Part shown: in pieces, positions 23,584-32,200 of the stretch | Layout: each line of letters begins with the position of its first letter | Numbering within the stretch: position 1 is the stretch's first letter | Origin: Candidatus Merdivicinus faecavium | GTDB taxonomy: Bacteria > Bacillota > Clostridia > Oscillospirales > Ruminococcaceae | Direction of reading: 5' to 3' | Length of the DNA: 42,797 nucleotides | Assembly (NCBI GenBank): GCA_018716285.1 | Contig: DVKD01000050.1 | Location: 1-42,797, forward strand | Notes under the pieces: generated by a model | Told to the model about the DNA's origin: nothing | Databases searched by the model: none | The model's input: the letters and a program-made list of their open reading frames with translations, nothing else | Program-made: the position numbers and the translations under genes

Positions 23584-24207
23584 CTACTTCTCCGGGGAGC
23601 TGTTTCTCCGGGGAGATTGTTCCCCCTGGACCCCGCTGTTCATCCAGCTGTTGAGCCCGTTCATCAGGTCGTTTAAGCCGGACCCCCATCCGCCGACAGT
23701 CTGACTGACGGACTGTTCCCGCTGCGGACGGCTGTTAACCCAGTCTGTCGAAAACTTAAAGAGCCCCCCGTTGCCCAGAAGCAATCCATTCCAGATGACA
23801 AGCGCCATTGCCGCCGCGATCGACACCCGCATGAGCCGTCCGAAGAAGAGCATCCGCGTCCTGGGGCGAAGCTTCTCCATCACAGCCGGCGCGACCGGCG
23901 CGGGGGGTGTCAGCAGCTCTTCCCCGCTGAGCAGGGCAGCGTAGCGCTCGACGCAGCTGTCGCAGAAGTCGAGGTGCTCGCTCACTTCCATCCGCTGCTC
24001 CTCGTCAAGCTCCTCCCGCACCAGGGCGGCAAGCCCCTGGTCGCTTAAGCAGCCGCTGGGAAGAAACAGCTTGAAGGACGCGGGCTGAACAGCGCGCGGG
24101 GCGGCGGGCTCGATCCGGAGCTCTCCGCCGGGATCCCCCTTTACCGCCTGTACGCCCCCGCAAGAGCCGCAGCCTTGCAGACGGCCGGATTCGTCAAACG
24201 GTTTCAT
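23584..24207 (-). CDS. Zinc-type anti-sigma factor with membrane anchor
   Basis: The 207-residue protein has the ZAS motif H78-x3-C82-x2-C85 (SEHLDFCDSCVERY) that holds zinc and clamps an ECF sigma factor. One transmembrane helix follows at ~128-150 (VSIAAAMALVIWNGLLLG), then a short outside domain rich in Ser, Asn, Gly and Trp. An unusual extra cysteine pair (GCGSCGG, residues 12-18) precedes the motif. The ATG overlaps the sigma stop in an ATGA, the standard layout of a sigma/anti-sigma pair, and its own AAAGGGGGA box lies inside the sigma gene. Confidence 0.85.
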   Translation of the reverse strand: MKPFDESGRLQGCGSCGGVQAVKGDPGGELRIEPAAPRAVQPASFKLFLPSGCLSDQGLAALVREELDEEQRMEVSEHLDFCDSCVERYAALLSGEELLTPPAPVAPAVMEKLRPRTRMLFFGRLMRVSIAAAMALVIWNGLLLGNGGLFKFSTDWVNSRPQREQSVSQTVGGWGSGLNDLMNGLNSWMNSGVQGEQSPRRNSSPEK

Positions 24208-24713
24208 ACAAAAATCCCCCTTTCGGTCAAAATAGCTTTCAGCTTCTTTCGCGCGCGGTAGAGCTGTGTCTCTACCGTCTTGGGCGGCCTCCCCAGAAGT
24301 CCCGCGATCTCGTCGAGGGATCTCTCCTCGAGAAAATAGAGGACGGAGACCTTGTGGTACGGCTCCTCCAGCCCCCGGATCGCCTCTTCGATGATCCGGG
24401 CGGAATCGCGGGTGATGCTTTGCTCCTCCGCCGACCCCTCCGCCCGCAGGGGGAGGGCTTCGAAATCATCGGTGGCGTCGACCTTGCGGTGATAGGCGGA
24501 GCGAAGGAAATCCTTTGCCTTGTTTGACGCGATCCGGATAAGCCAGGGTTTGTAGTTGTCGCCCCGGTAATCGTCGATATGCTGGTAGGCGGAGAGGAAG
24601 GTGTCCTGGGTGAGGTTCTGTGCCTCCCCGTAATCCTTGACCAGCTGGTAGCAGACGGTGAAGACGAGCTTTTCGTACTGGATGACAAACGCTTCGAAGT
24701 CCTTTTCCTGCAT
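24204..24713 (-). CDS. ECF-type RNA polymerase sigma factor
   Basis: The 169-residue group IV sigma-70 factor has region 2 (EAQNLTQDTFLSAYQHIDDYRG, then KPWLIRIASNKAKDFLR), which binds core polymerase and the -10. Region 4 has the helix-turn-helix SLDEIAGLLGRPPKTVETQLYRARKKL for the -35. There is no region 1 or 3, as expected. The start is ATG 24713 (MQEKDFEAFVIQYEKLVF) with GGAG close upstream; the longer frame adds an unlikely hydrophobic leader. It heads a four-gene operon with its anti-sigma. The 124 bases upstream hold no clear sigma-A promoter; an autoregulated ECF promoter is possible but I could not pin it down. Confidence 0.9.
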   Translation of the reverse strand: MQEKDFEAFVIQYEKLVFTVCYQLVKDYGEAQNLTQDTFLSAYQHIDDYRGDNYKPWLIRIASNKAKDFLRSAYHRKVDATDDFEALPLRAEGSAEEQSITRDSARIIEEAIRGLEEPYHKVSVLYFLEERSLDEIAGLLGRPPKTVETQLYRARKKLKAILTERGIFV

Positions 24714-24837
24714 GCTCTCTCCATCACCGCCTTTCTCGAACCGCTTCACCAATAGGAACGCGGCGGGCAAACGGAACACTTCAAAACATTCAGAATTTTT
24801 TCAGAAAAATTGCCGCGGCGGGTAAATAACCGCAAAC

Positions 24838-25902
24838 TCAAAGCGCTGAGAAGGCCGCTTCCATCCGTTCGAGGGAGAATTTCTCCTCCCAGGCGCAGGC
24901 CTCCTCGAGGGCAGCGATGTTTTCCTCCGAATACTCGAGCTCCCTCGAGCAGGCGGCCGCGCTGCGGAGCCGGTCCTCCGGGGAGAGGGTTCCGGCATCG
25001 AGCAGCGTACCGCCGTCGAGGAGCAGAATGGTCAGGGTGAGCAGGGCGGCCAGCTTGATTTTGCTCAGGAAGTCGCCGTCATGGACAGATTTGAGCAGGT
25101 AGCGGAACAGAAAGTAGACGGCAAGGTTTTCATAAGCCGCATCCCCGCTGCATCGGGCTGCAAGGACGCCGGGCAGGCGGGCGCACAGTTTCTCAATCCG
25201 GCCGGGCCAGCGCGGGTCAAAGGGCTCGAGCTCCAGAAGCAGGGAAAGGAGCCCGCCGCAGAGGGAAGAAAGTGCGCCCTCTTCCGCGCTCCCCTCCGGC
25301 AGGACGGCGGGGGCGTCGGGATCCGGGGGGAGCCCCTCGTCGAGCCGGTCCTGAATCTGCGCGCCGAATTCAAGCAGCCGCGCCATCCGCTCCCCGAAGG
25401 GCCGCGCGCGGTCCTGTACAATCCGGAACGCCCTCTCCCGCGCGGCAAACAGGGGCCGGAAGAGCGGAGGCTCCTCCCCGCCCTCTTCCGGGGAATCGAG
25501 GAGGACAAACCGCGCGGGGGCGGCGGTGTCGAGGATAAGGGCGGCTGCCGCCTCGCAGCAGAGGCCGAGGCCGCTCTCCCTGTGGCCCCCGAACTGCTCG
25601 TGAAAGCGCGGGTGTTCGGAACAGATGGCGCAGAGGGCGTCTTCCCCGCAGTTTATGTAGATTTCGCAGAGGTTTTCGGGGGTGAGAAAGACGCAGCGCT
25701 CCCCCTTCAGGCGAAAGCACAGCGGGTCGCTCCCCCAGTCGATCCCCTGCCGGAGCCATTCGCCGAAGGGGCCGGAAAGGCCGCGGTAACGCGCGGCGCT
25801 CTCCGGGTCGATGTCGATTTCCCAGCCGGCGCAGCAGGTCTCCCTGCAGTCCGAGGCAAGGCAGCGGAATCGGCTGTAGTAGTCCGGTCTGTATTCAGGC
25901 AT
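24838..25902 (-). CDS. Flagellin lysine-N-methylase-like protein (FliB family)
   Basis: The 354-residue protein opens with MPEYRPDYYSRFRCLASDCRETCCAGWEIDID. This matches the N-terminus of FliB, which methylates flagellin lysines and carries a cysteine-bound Fe-S cluster. Conserved cysteines are C14, C19, C23, C24, then CEIYINCGEDALCAIC and GLGLCCE. The C-terminal half is variable and helical. The start 25902 has AAAGGAGG 5 bases upstream, just after the sdaAA stop (19 bases), so it is probably in the sdaAB-sdaAA transcript. No flagellar genes are present, and family members exist in non-motile Clostridia, so the substrate may be another protein. Confidence 0.82.
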   Translation of the reverse strand: MPEYRPDYYSRFRCLASDCRETCCAGWEIDIDPESAARYRGLSGPFGEWLRQGIDWGSDPLCFRLKGERCVFLTPENLCEIYINCGEDALCAICSEHPRFHEQFGGHRESGLGLCCEAAAALILDTAAPARFVLLDSPEEGGEEPPLFRPLFAARERAFRIVQDRARPFGERMARLLEFGAQIQDRLDEGLPPDPDAPAVLPEGSAEEGALSSLCGGLLSLLLELEPFDPRWPGRIEKLCARLPGVLAARCSGDAAYENLAVYFLFRYLLKSVHDGDFLSKIKLAALLTLTILLLDGGTLLDAGTLSPEDRLRSAAACSRELEYSEENIAALEEACAWEEKFSLERMEAAFSAL

Positions 25903-25921
25903 GGGGCCCTCCTTTGCCGGG

Positions 25922-26779
25922 CTATTTCCCGACCCGGGCGGCGAGTTCCAGCCCGGTTTTGGTGGTGGCAAGCCCGCCGGCGGCCGTCTCGCGCAGGGAT
26001 GCGGGGAGCTGGCGGCCGACCCGGTTCATCGCCTCGACCGCGTCGTCGAAAGGGATGTGGCTGCGGATCCCCGCGAGGGCCATATCGGCGGCGCAGAGGG
26101 CCCCGGCCACCCCGCCGGCGTTGCGCTTGATGCAGGGGATCTCGACGAGGCCCCCGACCGGGTCGCAGACAAGGCCGAGGGTGTTCTTGATGGCGATCGC
26201 CGCGGCGTCGAAGCTCTGCTCCGGGCTTCCGCCCAGCATCTCAACGACGGCAGCAGCCGCCATCGCCGCCGCCGACCCGCACTCCGCCTGGCAGCCGCCC
26301 TGCGCCCCGGCGAGGCAGGCGTGCTCCCCGATGATCTGGCCGACAAGCCCGGCGCAGAGCAGCCCGTCGACCATCTGCTCCCGGGTGAGGCCGAGAGTTC
26401 GGCCGGTCGAGAGGACGGCCGCCGGGACAATCCCGCAGGAACCGGCGGTCGGGCAGGCGACGATCCGCCCCATCGAGGCGTTGACCTCCGAGCAGGAAAG
26501 GGCGCAGCCGACCGCGAGGGAGAGGGTCTCCCCCAGGATGGAGCTGCGGCGGTAATGTTCATAGCGGTATGCGTCCCCGCCGGTCAGCCCGCTCACCGAG
26601 CGGACTTCCTCCGCGCGGGCGGAATCGGCCGCCTTTTCCATGACCGAAAGCATCCGGTCGAAGCGGGCGCGGACCTCATCCCCGGGGACGCCGGACTGCT
26701 CCGACTCCCGTTTGACGGCGATCCGGCTGAGCGGAAGGGATTCCTCCCGGCATGCTGCGAGAATCTCTTTGGCGTTCAT
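25922..26779 (-). CDS. sdaAA: L-serine dehydratase, iron-sulfur-dependent, alpha subunit
   Basis: This subunit carries the catalytic [4Fe-4S] site that deaminates L-serine to pyruvate and ammonia. The family signatures ACPTAGSCGIVPA, AGAQGGCQAECGSAAAM and LVCDPVGGLVEIPCIKRN contain the cluster cysteines. The 285 residues match the two-subunit clostridial/Bacillus type. Its ATG overlaps the sdaAB stop in ATGA, so the two subunits are translationally coupled. The oxygen-labile cluster fits the anaerobic setting of the window. Confidence 0.96.
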   Translation of the reverse strand: MNAKEILAACREESLPLSRIAVKRESEQSGVPGDEVRARFDRMLSVMEKAADSARAEEVRSVSGLTGGDAYRYEHYRRSSILGETLSLAVGCALSCSEVNASMGRIVACPTAGSCGIVPAAVLSTGRTLGLTREQMVDGLLCAGLVGQIIGEHACLAGAQGGCQAECGSAAAMAAAAVVEMLGGSPEQSFDAAAIAIKNTLGLVCDPVGGLVEIPCIKRNAGGVAGALCAADMALAGIRSHIPFDDAVEAMNRVGRQLPASLRETAAGGLATTKTGLELAARVGK

Positions 26780-27483
26780 CTGGCTTCTCCTTTCCGCCCG
26801 CCGTCGCTTTCGTCGATGGGCAGCAGCATTTTGACCCGGACGACGCCGGGAATCTTGCGCACCTCCGCGGTCAGATCCTGGCCGCAGAGGCTGTCGAGTT
26901 CCATGTACATCCTGGCGGTCCTGTCCTCCCGGCTGCGGGTGACCCGCATGTTCCCGATGTTGATCTCCCGTTCATAAAGGAGGGTGGTGATGCGGGATAT
27001 GACGCCGGGCGTATCGCGGTGGGCGGTGATGAGGATGGGGCGCTCGCCGGTGAAGCGGACCTCCATCCCGTCGATGCAGCTGACGACGACCTGCCCCCCG
27101 CCGATGGAGGAGCCGGTGATCTCAAAGGTCTCGCCGCTGCCGCTGGTGATGACAAACTTGACCGTATTGGGGTGGACATCCTCCCCAAGGTCGGTGGGGA
27201 TAAAATCGTAGGCGATCCCCTTCTGATCGGCGAGGGCAAAGGAATCGCGGAGCCGCTCGTCCGACGGGTTTAGGTTCAAAAGCCCGGCTAACAGCGCCTT
27301 ATCGGTGCCGTGGCCGCGGTAGGTGGCGGCAAAGGAGCCGTGCAGGTACATCACAGCCTTCCGGATATCGCCGCCGGCAAGCTTGTAGGCCATCTTGCCG
27401 AGCCGGGCCGCCCCGGCGGTGTGGGAGCTGGACGGCCCGATCATGACCGGGCCCATAATGTCGAAAAGTGAGGGGGTGGGCAT
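26776..27483 (-). CDS. sdaAB: L-serine dehydratase, iron-sulfur-dependent, beta subunit
   Basis: The 235-residue beta subunit has the N-terminal SDH-beta domain (SLFDIMGPVMIGPSSSHTAGA) and a C-terminal ACT domain (ITAHRDTPGVISRITTLLYEREINIGNM), which may bind serine or help the subunits assemble. AGGAAGG lies before the ATG. A promoter lies about 85 bases upstream. It begins the operon sdaAB, sdaAA and the FliB-like gene. Confidence 0.95.
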   Translation of the reverse strand: MPTPSLFDIMGPVMIGPSSSHTAGAARLGKMAYKLAGGDIRKAVMYLHGSFAATYRGHGTDKALLAGLLNLNPSDERLRDSFALADQKGIAYDFIPTDLGEDVHPNTVKFVITSGSGETFEITGSSIGGGQVVVSCIDGMEVRFTGERPILITAHRDTPGVISRITTLLYEREINIGNMRVTRSREDRTARMYMELDSLCGQDLTAEVRKIPGVVRVKMLLPIDESDGGRKGEAR

Positions 27484-27543
27484 CGCGTATCATCCTTCCT
27501 GGAAAATCCCGGACGCGGCGCGCCCGGGCGGGATATCTGTTTT

Positions 27544-27572
27544 AGTATACCACATTTCCCCGCCTTTTCCAA
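27544..27572 (-). promoter_or_regulatory. Promoter of the sdaAB operon
   Basis: On the minus strand TTGGAA (27567-27572) is 17 bases from TATACT (27544-27549). The leader to the start contains a GC-rich dyad (ATCCCG near 27530 and CGGGAT near 27510) of unknown role. Confidence 0.75.
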
Positions 27573-27632
27573 CCGGATTTTCCGAGAGGCTGCGGGAAAG
27601 ATTATTTTTTGGTAAATTCGGGCCTTCCCTCC

Positions 27633-27661
27633 TTGTGCTTTCGCAGAAAATGCGCTATAAT
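27633..27661 (+). promoter_or_regulatory. Promoter of the XpaC/TelA pair
   Basis: TTGTGC (27633-27638) is 17 bases from TATAAT (27656-27661), 40 bases before the start codon, divergent from the sdaAB promoter. Confidence 0.8.
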
Positions 27662-27701
27662 AGGTTTGATACGGAAAGATATTCTTGGAGGAAATTCATA
27701 C

Positions 27702-28994
27702 ATGGACGATCTTTTTACCGAACTGGGCAGACAGATCAACAACGCCACCAAAAAAATCCTGACCCCTGAAGAGATGGCCAGCCTCAAGGCGGACGTCCGC
27801 AAGGCCGGGCAGGATATCTCCCAGGCCGCGCAGGATGTGGCGCGGGAGGTCGGCAAGGCTGCCGGCACCTTCTGGAACCCTCCCCGCAGCGGCACAGAGG
27901 CGCCGCCCCAGTGGAGCACCTTTTCCCCGCAGGACGCGCCCGCGAGGAAGCCGCCTGCTCCCCCCCGCAGAACCAGGCAGCAGCCCTCTCAGCCGGCCGG
28001 GCAGCGCGAATTCCGGAACTTTTCTCCCGCACAGGCCCCGGGGAAGGCGGGCAAAAAAACCAAATGGAAAAAAGCGGATCCCGGCGGGATGGGCGTCGCA
28101 GCCGTCATCCTGCTGGGAATCGGCCTCCTAACGCTGGGAGGCGGCTTTGAAGAGCTGTTTTCCTTCAGCTTTTACAGCCCTATCGCGTCGATTATCAATA
28201 CGGCGTTTGCATTCGTCCCCTCCATCGGCTGTTTGACCGCTTCGGGCATCTGCTTTGGCAGGATGCGGTATCTGAAACGCGCCCAAAATTATCAAAAGCA
28301 GCTCAAGGGGGTCGATTACGCCGCCGTCAAGGACATGGCGCAGTTCTTCTCCCTGCCGGAGGACCGGGTCCGCAGCGACTTAAAACGGATGATGAGCGAC
28401 GGGATGCTCCGGGACTGCTATTTTGACGACCAGCAGACCTGCCTGATCTTAAGCCGCGAGGTGTACGACCAATACCTCGCCCTGCAGGAGAATCTACGCC
28501 AGAAGCAGCTCGAAGCCGAGCGCGCCGCAGCGCTTCAGCAGGAGGATCCCGACGCCGCAGCAGCCGAGGAGCTCCGCCGGACCGGGGAGGAATACATCCG
28601 CAAGATCAGGCAGATCAACATCGACCTGCCTGAGCAGGAAATCTCGGCAAAGCTCGACTCCCTCGAGAAAATCTGCACCCAGATCTTCGACTATGTGTCC
28701 AAAAATCCCGAAAAGATGCCGCAGATCCGCAAATTTATGAGCTACTACCTCCCCACCACCCTCAAATTCTCGGAAGCCTACCGCGATCTCGAGCTCAAGG
28801 CTGTCCAGACCGACGAGATCCAGGCGACCAAGGCGGAGATCCGCCAGGCGCTTGACAACATCAACCTCGCTTTTCAGAAGCTTTATGCAAACCTGATGCA
28901 GAAGGATCTGATGGGCCTTTCGGCCGATATTTCCGCCCTGGAGACCATGCTCTCCCAGGAGGGTTTGATCGACAACGACCTGAGCATCAGCTGA
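27702..28994 (+). CDS. XpaC-like protein (5-bromo-4-chloroindolyl phosphate hydrolysis family)
   Basis: The 430-residue protein has an N-terminal amphipathic segment (MDDLFTELGRQINNATKKIL) and a ~70-residue Pro/Gln/Arg-rich linker. Two hydrophobic helices follow near residues 120-185, then a soluble helical C-terminal half with coiled-coil character (LQENLRQKQLEAERAAALQQ region). This fits the XpaC family, often encoded beside TelA in Firmicutes; its biochemical role is not settled despite the family name. GGAGGAA lies 8 bases before the ATG; the frame upstream to 27609 would begin before the promoter and is rejected. telA follows after 42 bases. Confidence 0.8.
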   Translation: MDDLFTELGRQINNATKKILTPEEMASLKADVRKAGQDISQAAQDVAREVGKAAGTFWNPPRSGTEAPPQWSTFSPQDAPARKPPAPPRRTRQQPSQPAGQREFRNFSPAQAPGKAGKKTKWKKADPGGMGVAAVILLGIGLLTLGGGFEELFSFSFYSPIASIINTAFAFVPSIGCLTASGICFGRMRYLKRAQNYQKQLKGVDYAAVKDMAQFFSLPEDRVRSDLKRMMSDGMLRDCYFDDQQTCLILSREVYDQYLALQENLRQKQLEAERAAALQQEDPDAAAAEELRRTGEEYIRKIRQINIDLPEQEISAKLDSLEKICTQIFDYVSKNPEKMPQIRKFMSYYLPTTLKFSEAYRDLELKAVQTDEIQATKAEIRQALDNINLAFQKLYANLMQKDLMGLSADISALETMLSQEGLIDNDLSIS

Positions 28995-29036
28995 TTCGGC
29001 ATCTGCCGACGAATCTATTGTAAAGGAGCACCCCCG

Positions 29037-30191
29037 ATGAACGATTCCCTCGAAAAAACCCCCGTCCCCACCCCCACCCTCACCCTCGACCTCGAGCCGG
29101 AAACGCCGGCCGCCCCTGCCGCTCCCGTCCTCACGCCGGATGAGCCTGCCAAGGTCCTCCCGGCCGAGCCTGTTCTCTCCCCCGAAGAGGAGAAAGCCGT
29201 GCAGGAATTTATCCCGAAAATCGAGCTCTCCAACTCCAACCTCATTGTCCAGTACGGCTCCGGCGCGCAGAAAAAGATCGCGGATTTCTCCGAAAATGTC
29301 CTGAGCACCGTCCGCACCAAGGACCTGGGCGAGGTCGGCGAGATCCTCGGACAGGTTGTGACCGAGCTCAAATCCTTTGAGATCGAAGAGGAGGACAAGG
29401 GCTTCTTCTCCTTCTTCAAGCGCTCAGCCAACAAGATGACCGCCATGAAGGCGAAATACGAAAAGGCAGAGGCCAACGTCGATCGGATCTGCGAGGTCCT
29501 CGAAGGCCACCAGGTCCAGCTCCTCAAGGACGTCTCGCTGCTCGACAAGATGTACGAGATGAACAAGGCCTACTTTAAAGAGCTTTCGCTCTACATCATC
29601 GCCGGCAAGCGCAAGCTCGAGCAGGTGCGCACGACCGAGCTTGTGGCCCTGACCGAGCGTGCTGCTCAGACGGGCCTGCCCGAGGATGCGCAGGCTGTCA
29701 ACGACTTAAACGCCCTCTGCGACCGGTTTGAGAAGAAGATCCACGACCTCGAGCTGACCCGGATGATCTCCATCCAGACCGCGCCCCAGATCCGCCTGAT
29801 CCAGAACAACAACACCCTCATGTCGGACAAGATCCAGTCGACCCTCGTCAACACCATCCCGCTCTGGAAGAGCCAGATGGTGCTCGCCCTGGGCGTCGAG
29901 CACTCCCGCCAGGCGGCTGCCGCCCAGCGGGCGGTCAGCGATATGACAAACGAGCTGCTCCGCCGCAACGCAGATACCCTCAAGATGGCGACTATCGACA
30001 CCGCCAAGGAATCCGAGCGCGGCATCGTCGATATGGAGACGCTGCGCCACACCAACGAAAGCCTCATCTCCACCCTGGACGAGGTTATCCGCATCCAGGA
30101 GGAGGGCCGCCAGAAGCGCCGGGAGGCCGAAGCCGAGCTGCTCCGCCTCGAGGGCGACCTCAAACAGAAGCTGCTGTCCATCAAGGCGTAA
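29037..30191 (+). CDS. TelA-family toxic anion resistance protein
   Basis: The 384-residue, highly helical cytoplasmic protein has a Pro/Thr-rich N-terminus and the TelA-family core: GFFSFFKRSANKMTAMKAKYEKAEANVDRI, then TAPQIRLIQNNNTLMSDKIQSTLVNTIPLWK, then AVSDMTNELLRRNA. TelA was named for tellurite resistance, and related proteins occur in ter-type stress loci; here it is paired with XpaC, a frequent Firmicute arrangement of uncertain function, probably linked to envelope stress. AAAGGAG lies 10 bases before the ATG. A strong terminator closes the two-gene operon. Confidence 0.88.
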   Translation: MNDSLEKTPVPTPTLTLDLEPETPAAPAAPVLTPDEPAKVLPAEPVLSPEEEKAVQEFIPKIELSNSNLIVQYGSGAQKKIADFSENVLSTVRTKDLGEVGEILGQVVTELKSFEIEEEDKGFFSFFKRSANKMTAMKAKYEKAEANVDRICEVLEGHQVQLLKDVSLLDKMYEMNKAYFKELSLYIIAGKRKLEQVRTTELVALTERAAQTGLPEDAQAVNDLNALCDRFEKKIHDLELTRMISIQTAPQIRLIQNNNTLMSDKIQSTLVNTIPLWKSQMVLALGVEHSRQAAAAQRAVSDMTNELLRRNADTLKMATIDTAKESERGIVDMETLRHTNESLISTLDEVIRIQEEGRQKRREAEAELLRLEGDLKQKLLSIKA

Positions 30192-30206
30192 TCTCATGCA
30201 AAGAAG

Positions 30207-30237
30207 GCAGTCCTGCCAAAAACAGGGCTGCTTTTTT
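30207..30237 (+). terminator. Terminator after telA
   Basis: GCAGTCCTG (30207-30215) and CAGGGCTGC (30223-30231) form a 9-bp stem with one G-U pair, followed by TTTTTT. Confidence 0.9.
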
Positions 30238-30312
30238 GTTTCGGCTGTCCGAAGGCAAACGCCTAAAGCCGCAAGAGGGCGGAACACGCATGTTTAGAAA
30301 AAGTTTTCAATT

Positions 30313-30341
30313 TTGGCTGACTTAACAAAATGGTCTATATT
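30313..30341 (+). promoter_or_regulatory. Candidate promoter of the GH127 gene
   Basis: TTGGCT (30313-30318) is 17 bases from TATATT (30336-30341), about 67 bases before the start. Each box departs from consensus, so the site may need an activator, for example the nearby AraC protein; that last point is inference. Confidence 0.5.
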
Positions 30342-30407
30342 TTTCCATTCAGATATGGTAGGATAAACTTGCGGACCGAAAAATCAAATGGGAGGAGATG
30401 GACACAT

Positions 30408-32189
30408 ATGGAAAAATCACATTCCGGAGAGACGCGCTTTTTGCCCGGCGGCAAACCCGGCGCGCTGTTTGAAGCCAATATCGAAGGCTGGCTTCTGCGG
30501 ATGGAAGAGGAGAACCCGGCGCTGTTCTCCTACTTTCTGGCCCGGGAAGAGGGCCGCCGCCCCCTGGTGGCGTGGTACGGGGAATTCCCGGGAAAGTTTC
30601 TGACGGCTGTGGCGGAATGCTACGCGATGACCGGCGACCGCCGGCTCCTGCCGGTGGGCGGACGGATTGCGGAAATGCTGCGCAAGGTGCAGGACGCGGA
30701 CGGCTATCTCGGGCCTTACCGCCGGGATCAGCGCATGGTGGGCTTTACCCTCGATCACCCGAACGAGTGGCCGCTGTGGGACATCTGGGGCCACTACCAC
30801 TGCATCTATGGGCTCTGCCTGTGGCACGAGGCAGTGGGAGACCCTCATGACCTGCAGACCGCACGGAGGGCGGCGGACTACGTCATCGGCTACTTTGCGC
30901 AGCCGGGACGCCGCTACGTCGACGCGGGCGCGCCGGACCAGAACCTCGCCATCGCCCACGGCTATCTCAAGCTCTACACCCTCACCGGCGAGGAAAAATA
31001 CCGTGCGGAAGCCGACCGCATCATCGACACAGAGTGGAAGGACGAATCCGTCGGGGACTGGCGGGGCGCCGCCTTGTCGGGGCAGGAATTCTACCAGATG
31101 CACAAACCCCGCTGGGAAAGCCTGCACAGCATCCTGGCTATGGGCGAACGGAGCCGGCTTACCGGCAATGCAGAGGACCGGCTGGCCTTTACCCGCATCT
31201 GGGAATCGATCCGCAGGACCGACCGCCACAATGACGGCGGCTTTTCCTCTGGAGAAGGCGCCTGCGGAAATCCCTACGACCCGCGGGCGGTGGAAACCTG
31301 CTGCACCGTTCTCTGGATGGTCTACACGACGGAGTACCTCCGCCTGACCCGCGACTGCCGGGCCGCCGACGAGCTGGAGCTCTCCCTTTGGAACGCCTAC
31401 GCCGGGTCCATTCTGAATCACGGCCGCGACTTCACCTACGACACCCCGATGGATGGGCGGCGGGTGCCCTCCTCCTTCGTACTGGCGTGGCAGACTCCCG
31501 CCGGGGGCACAAACCTCAACTGCTGCCAGATGAACGGGACGCGAGGGTTTGGCCAGTGGGGGCGATGGGCGCTGCTCTCAAACAAAGAAGGGCTCTACTG
31601 CAACTATTACGGCGCTTGCACCGCGGAAATCCCCCTGCCGAACGGCACGCAGGTCAAGATGCGTCAGATCACCCGCTATCCTCTGGAGGGGCAGATCGAA
31701 ATCCAGCTCTCCCTGACCAAGCCGGAGCATTTTGCCCTGTTCCTGCGGAACCCGTCCTGGTCGGCTGACACGAAAATCCAGGTAAACGGCGCAGAGATCC
31801 CGCCCTCTGTCCCCGGCAGCTATACCCGGATCGAACGGCTGTGGCAGGACGGCGACCAGATCCGGCTGGAACTCGACCTGACCCCCCACTTCTGGGAAGG
31901 CCAGCGGGAATGCGCGGGAAAGGTTTCCGTTTACTGCGGCCCCATCCTCCTGACAGCGGACAGCATGCTCTCCGGCGACCCCTGGATCGCCGACCGGACT
32001 TTTTCACGGGAGAGCCTCCGCTCCCTCCGTCTGTACGAAAGCGGGGAGACATCCGCCTGGTTCTGCGCGGACGCCCTTTTGGAGGACGGAACTCCTGTCC
32101 GGCTGGTAGACTTTGCCAGCGCGGGCAGTCAGGGGCAGGAATATGCGTCCTGGCTCCGTGTCCCGGAAACCACAGAGACAAAAGAATAG
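30408..32189 (+). CDS. GH127-family glycoside hydrolase (beta-L-arabinofuranosidase type, DUF1680)
   Basis: The 593-residue protein is an (alpha/alpha)6-barrel enzyme with C-terminal beta domains. The zinc-thiolate site of GH127 is visible: E296 and C298 in RAVETCCTVLW and C372-C373 in TNLNCCQMNG, matching Glu338/Cys340/Cys417/Cys418 of Bifidobacterium HypBA1, where a cysteine is the nucleophile. HypBA1 removes beta-L-arabinofuranose from plant glycoprotein glycans; the substrate here could differ. No signal peptide, so it acts on imported sugars. GGGAGGAG lies before ATG 30408. It has its own terminator and precedes an AraC/ABC-transporter cluster. Confidence 0.88.
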   Translation: MEKSHSGETRFLPGGKPGALFEANIEGWLLRMEEENPALFSYFLAREEGRRPLVAWYGEFPGKFLTAVAECYAMTGDRRLLPVGGRIAEMLRKVQDADGYLGPYRRDQRMVGFTLDHPNEWPLWDIWGHYHCIYGLCLWHEAVGDPHDLQTARRAADYVIGYFAQPGRRYVDAGAPDQNLAIAHGYLKLYTLTGEEKYRAEADRIIDTEWKDESVGDWRGAALSGQEFYQMHKPRWESLHSILAMGERSRLTGNAEDRLAFTRIWESIRRTDRHNDGGFSSGEGACGNPYDPRAVETCCTVLWMVYTTEYLRLTRDCRAADELELSLWNAYAGSILNHGRDFTYDTPMDGRRVPSSFVLAWQTPAGGTNLNCCQMNGTRGFGQWGRWALLSNKEGLYCNYYGACTAEIPLPNGTQVKMRQITRYPLEGQIEIQLSLTKPEHFALFLRNPSWSADTKIQVNGAEIPPSVPGSYTRIERLWQDGDQIRLELDLTPHFWEGQRECAGKVSVYCGPILLTADSMLSGDPWIADRTFSRESLRSLRLYESGETSAWFCADALLEDGTPVRLVDFASAGSQGQEYASWLRVPETTETKE

Positions 32190-32200
32190 AAACCGATTCG

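Noticed and set aside
25081-26130. 349-residue plus-strand open frame opposite the FliB-like and sdaAA genes
   Set aside because: It spans two real minus-strand genes and has no recognisable domain.
30417-31421. 334-residue minus-strand open frame within the GH127 gene
   Set aside because: Antisense shadow of a gene with conserved catalytic residues.
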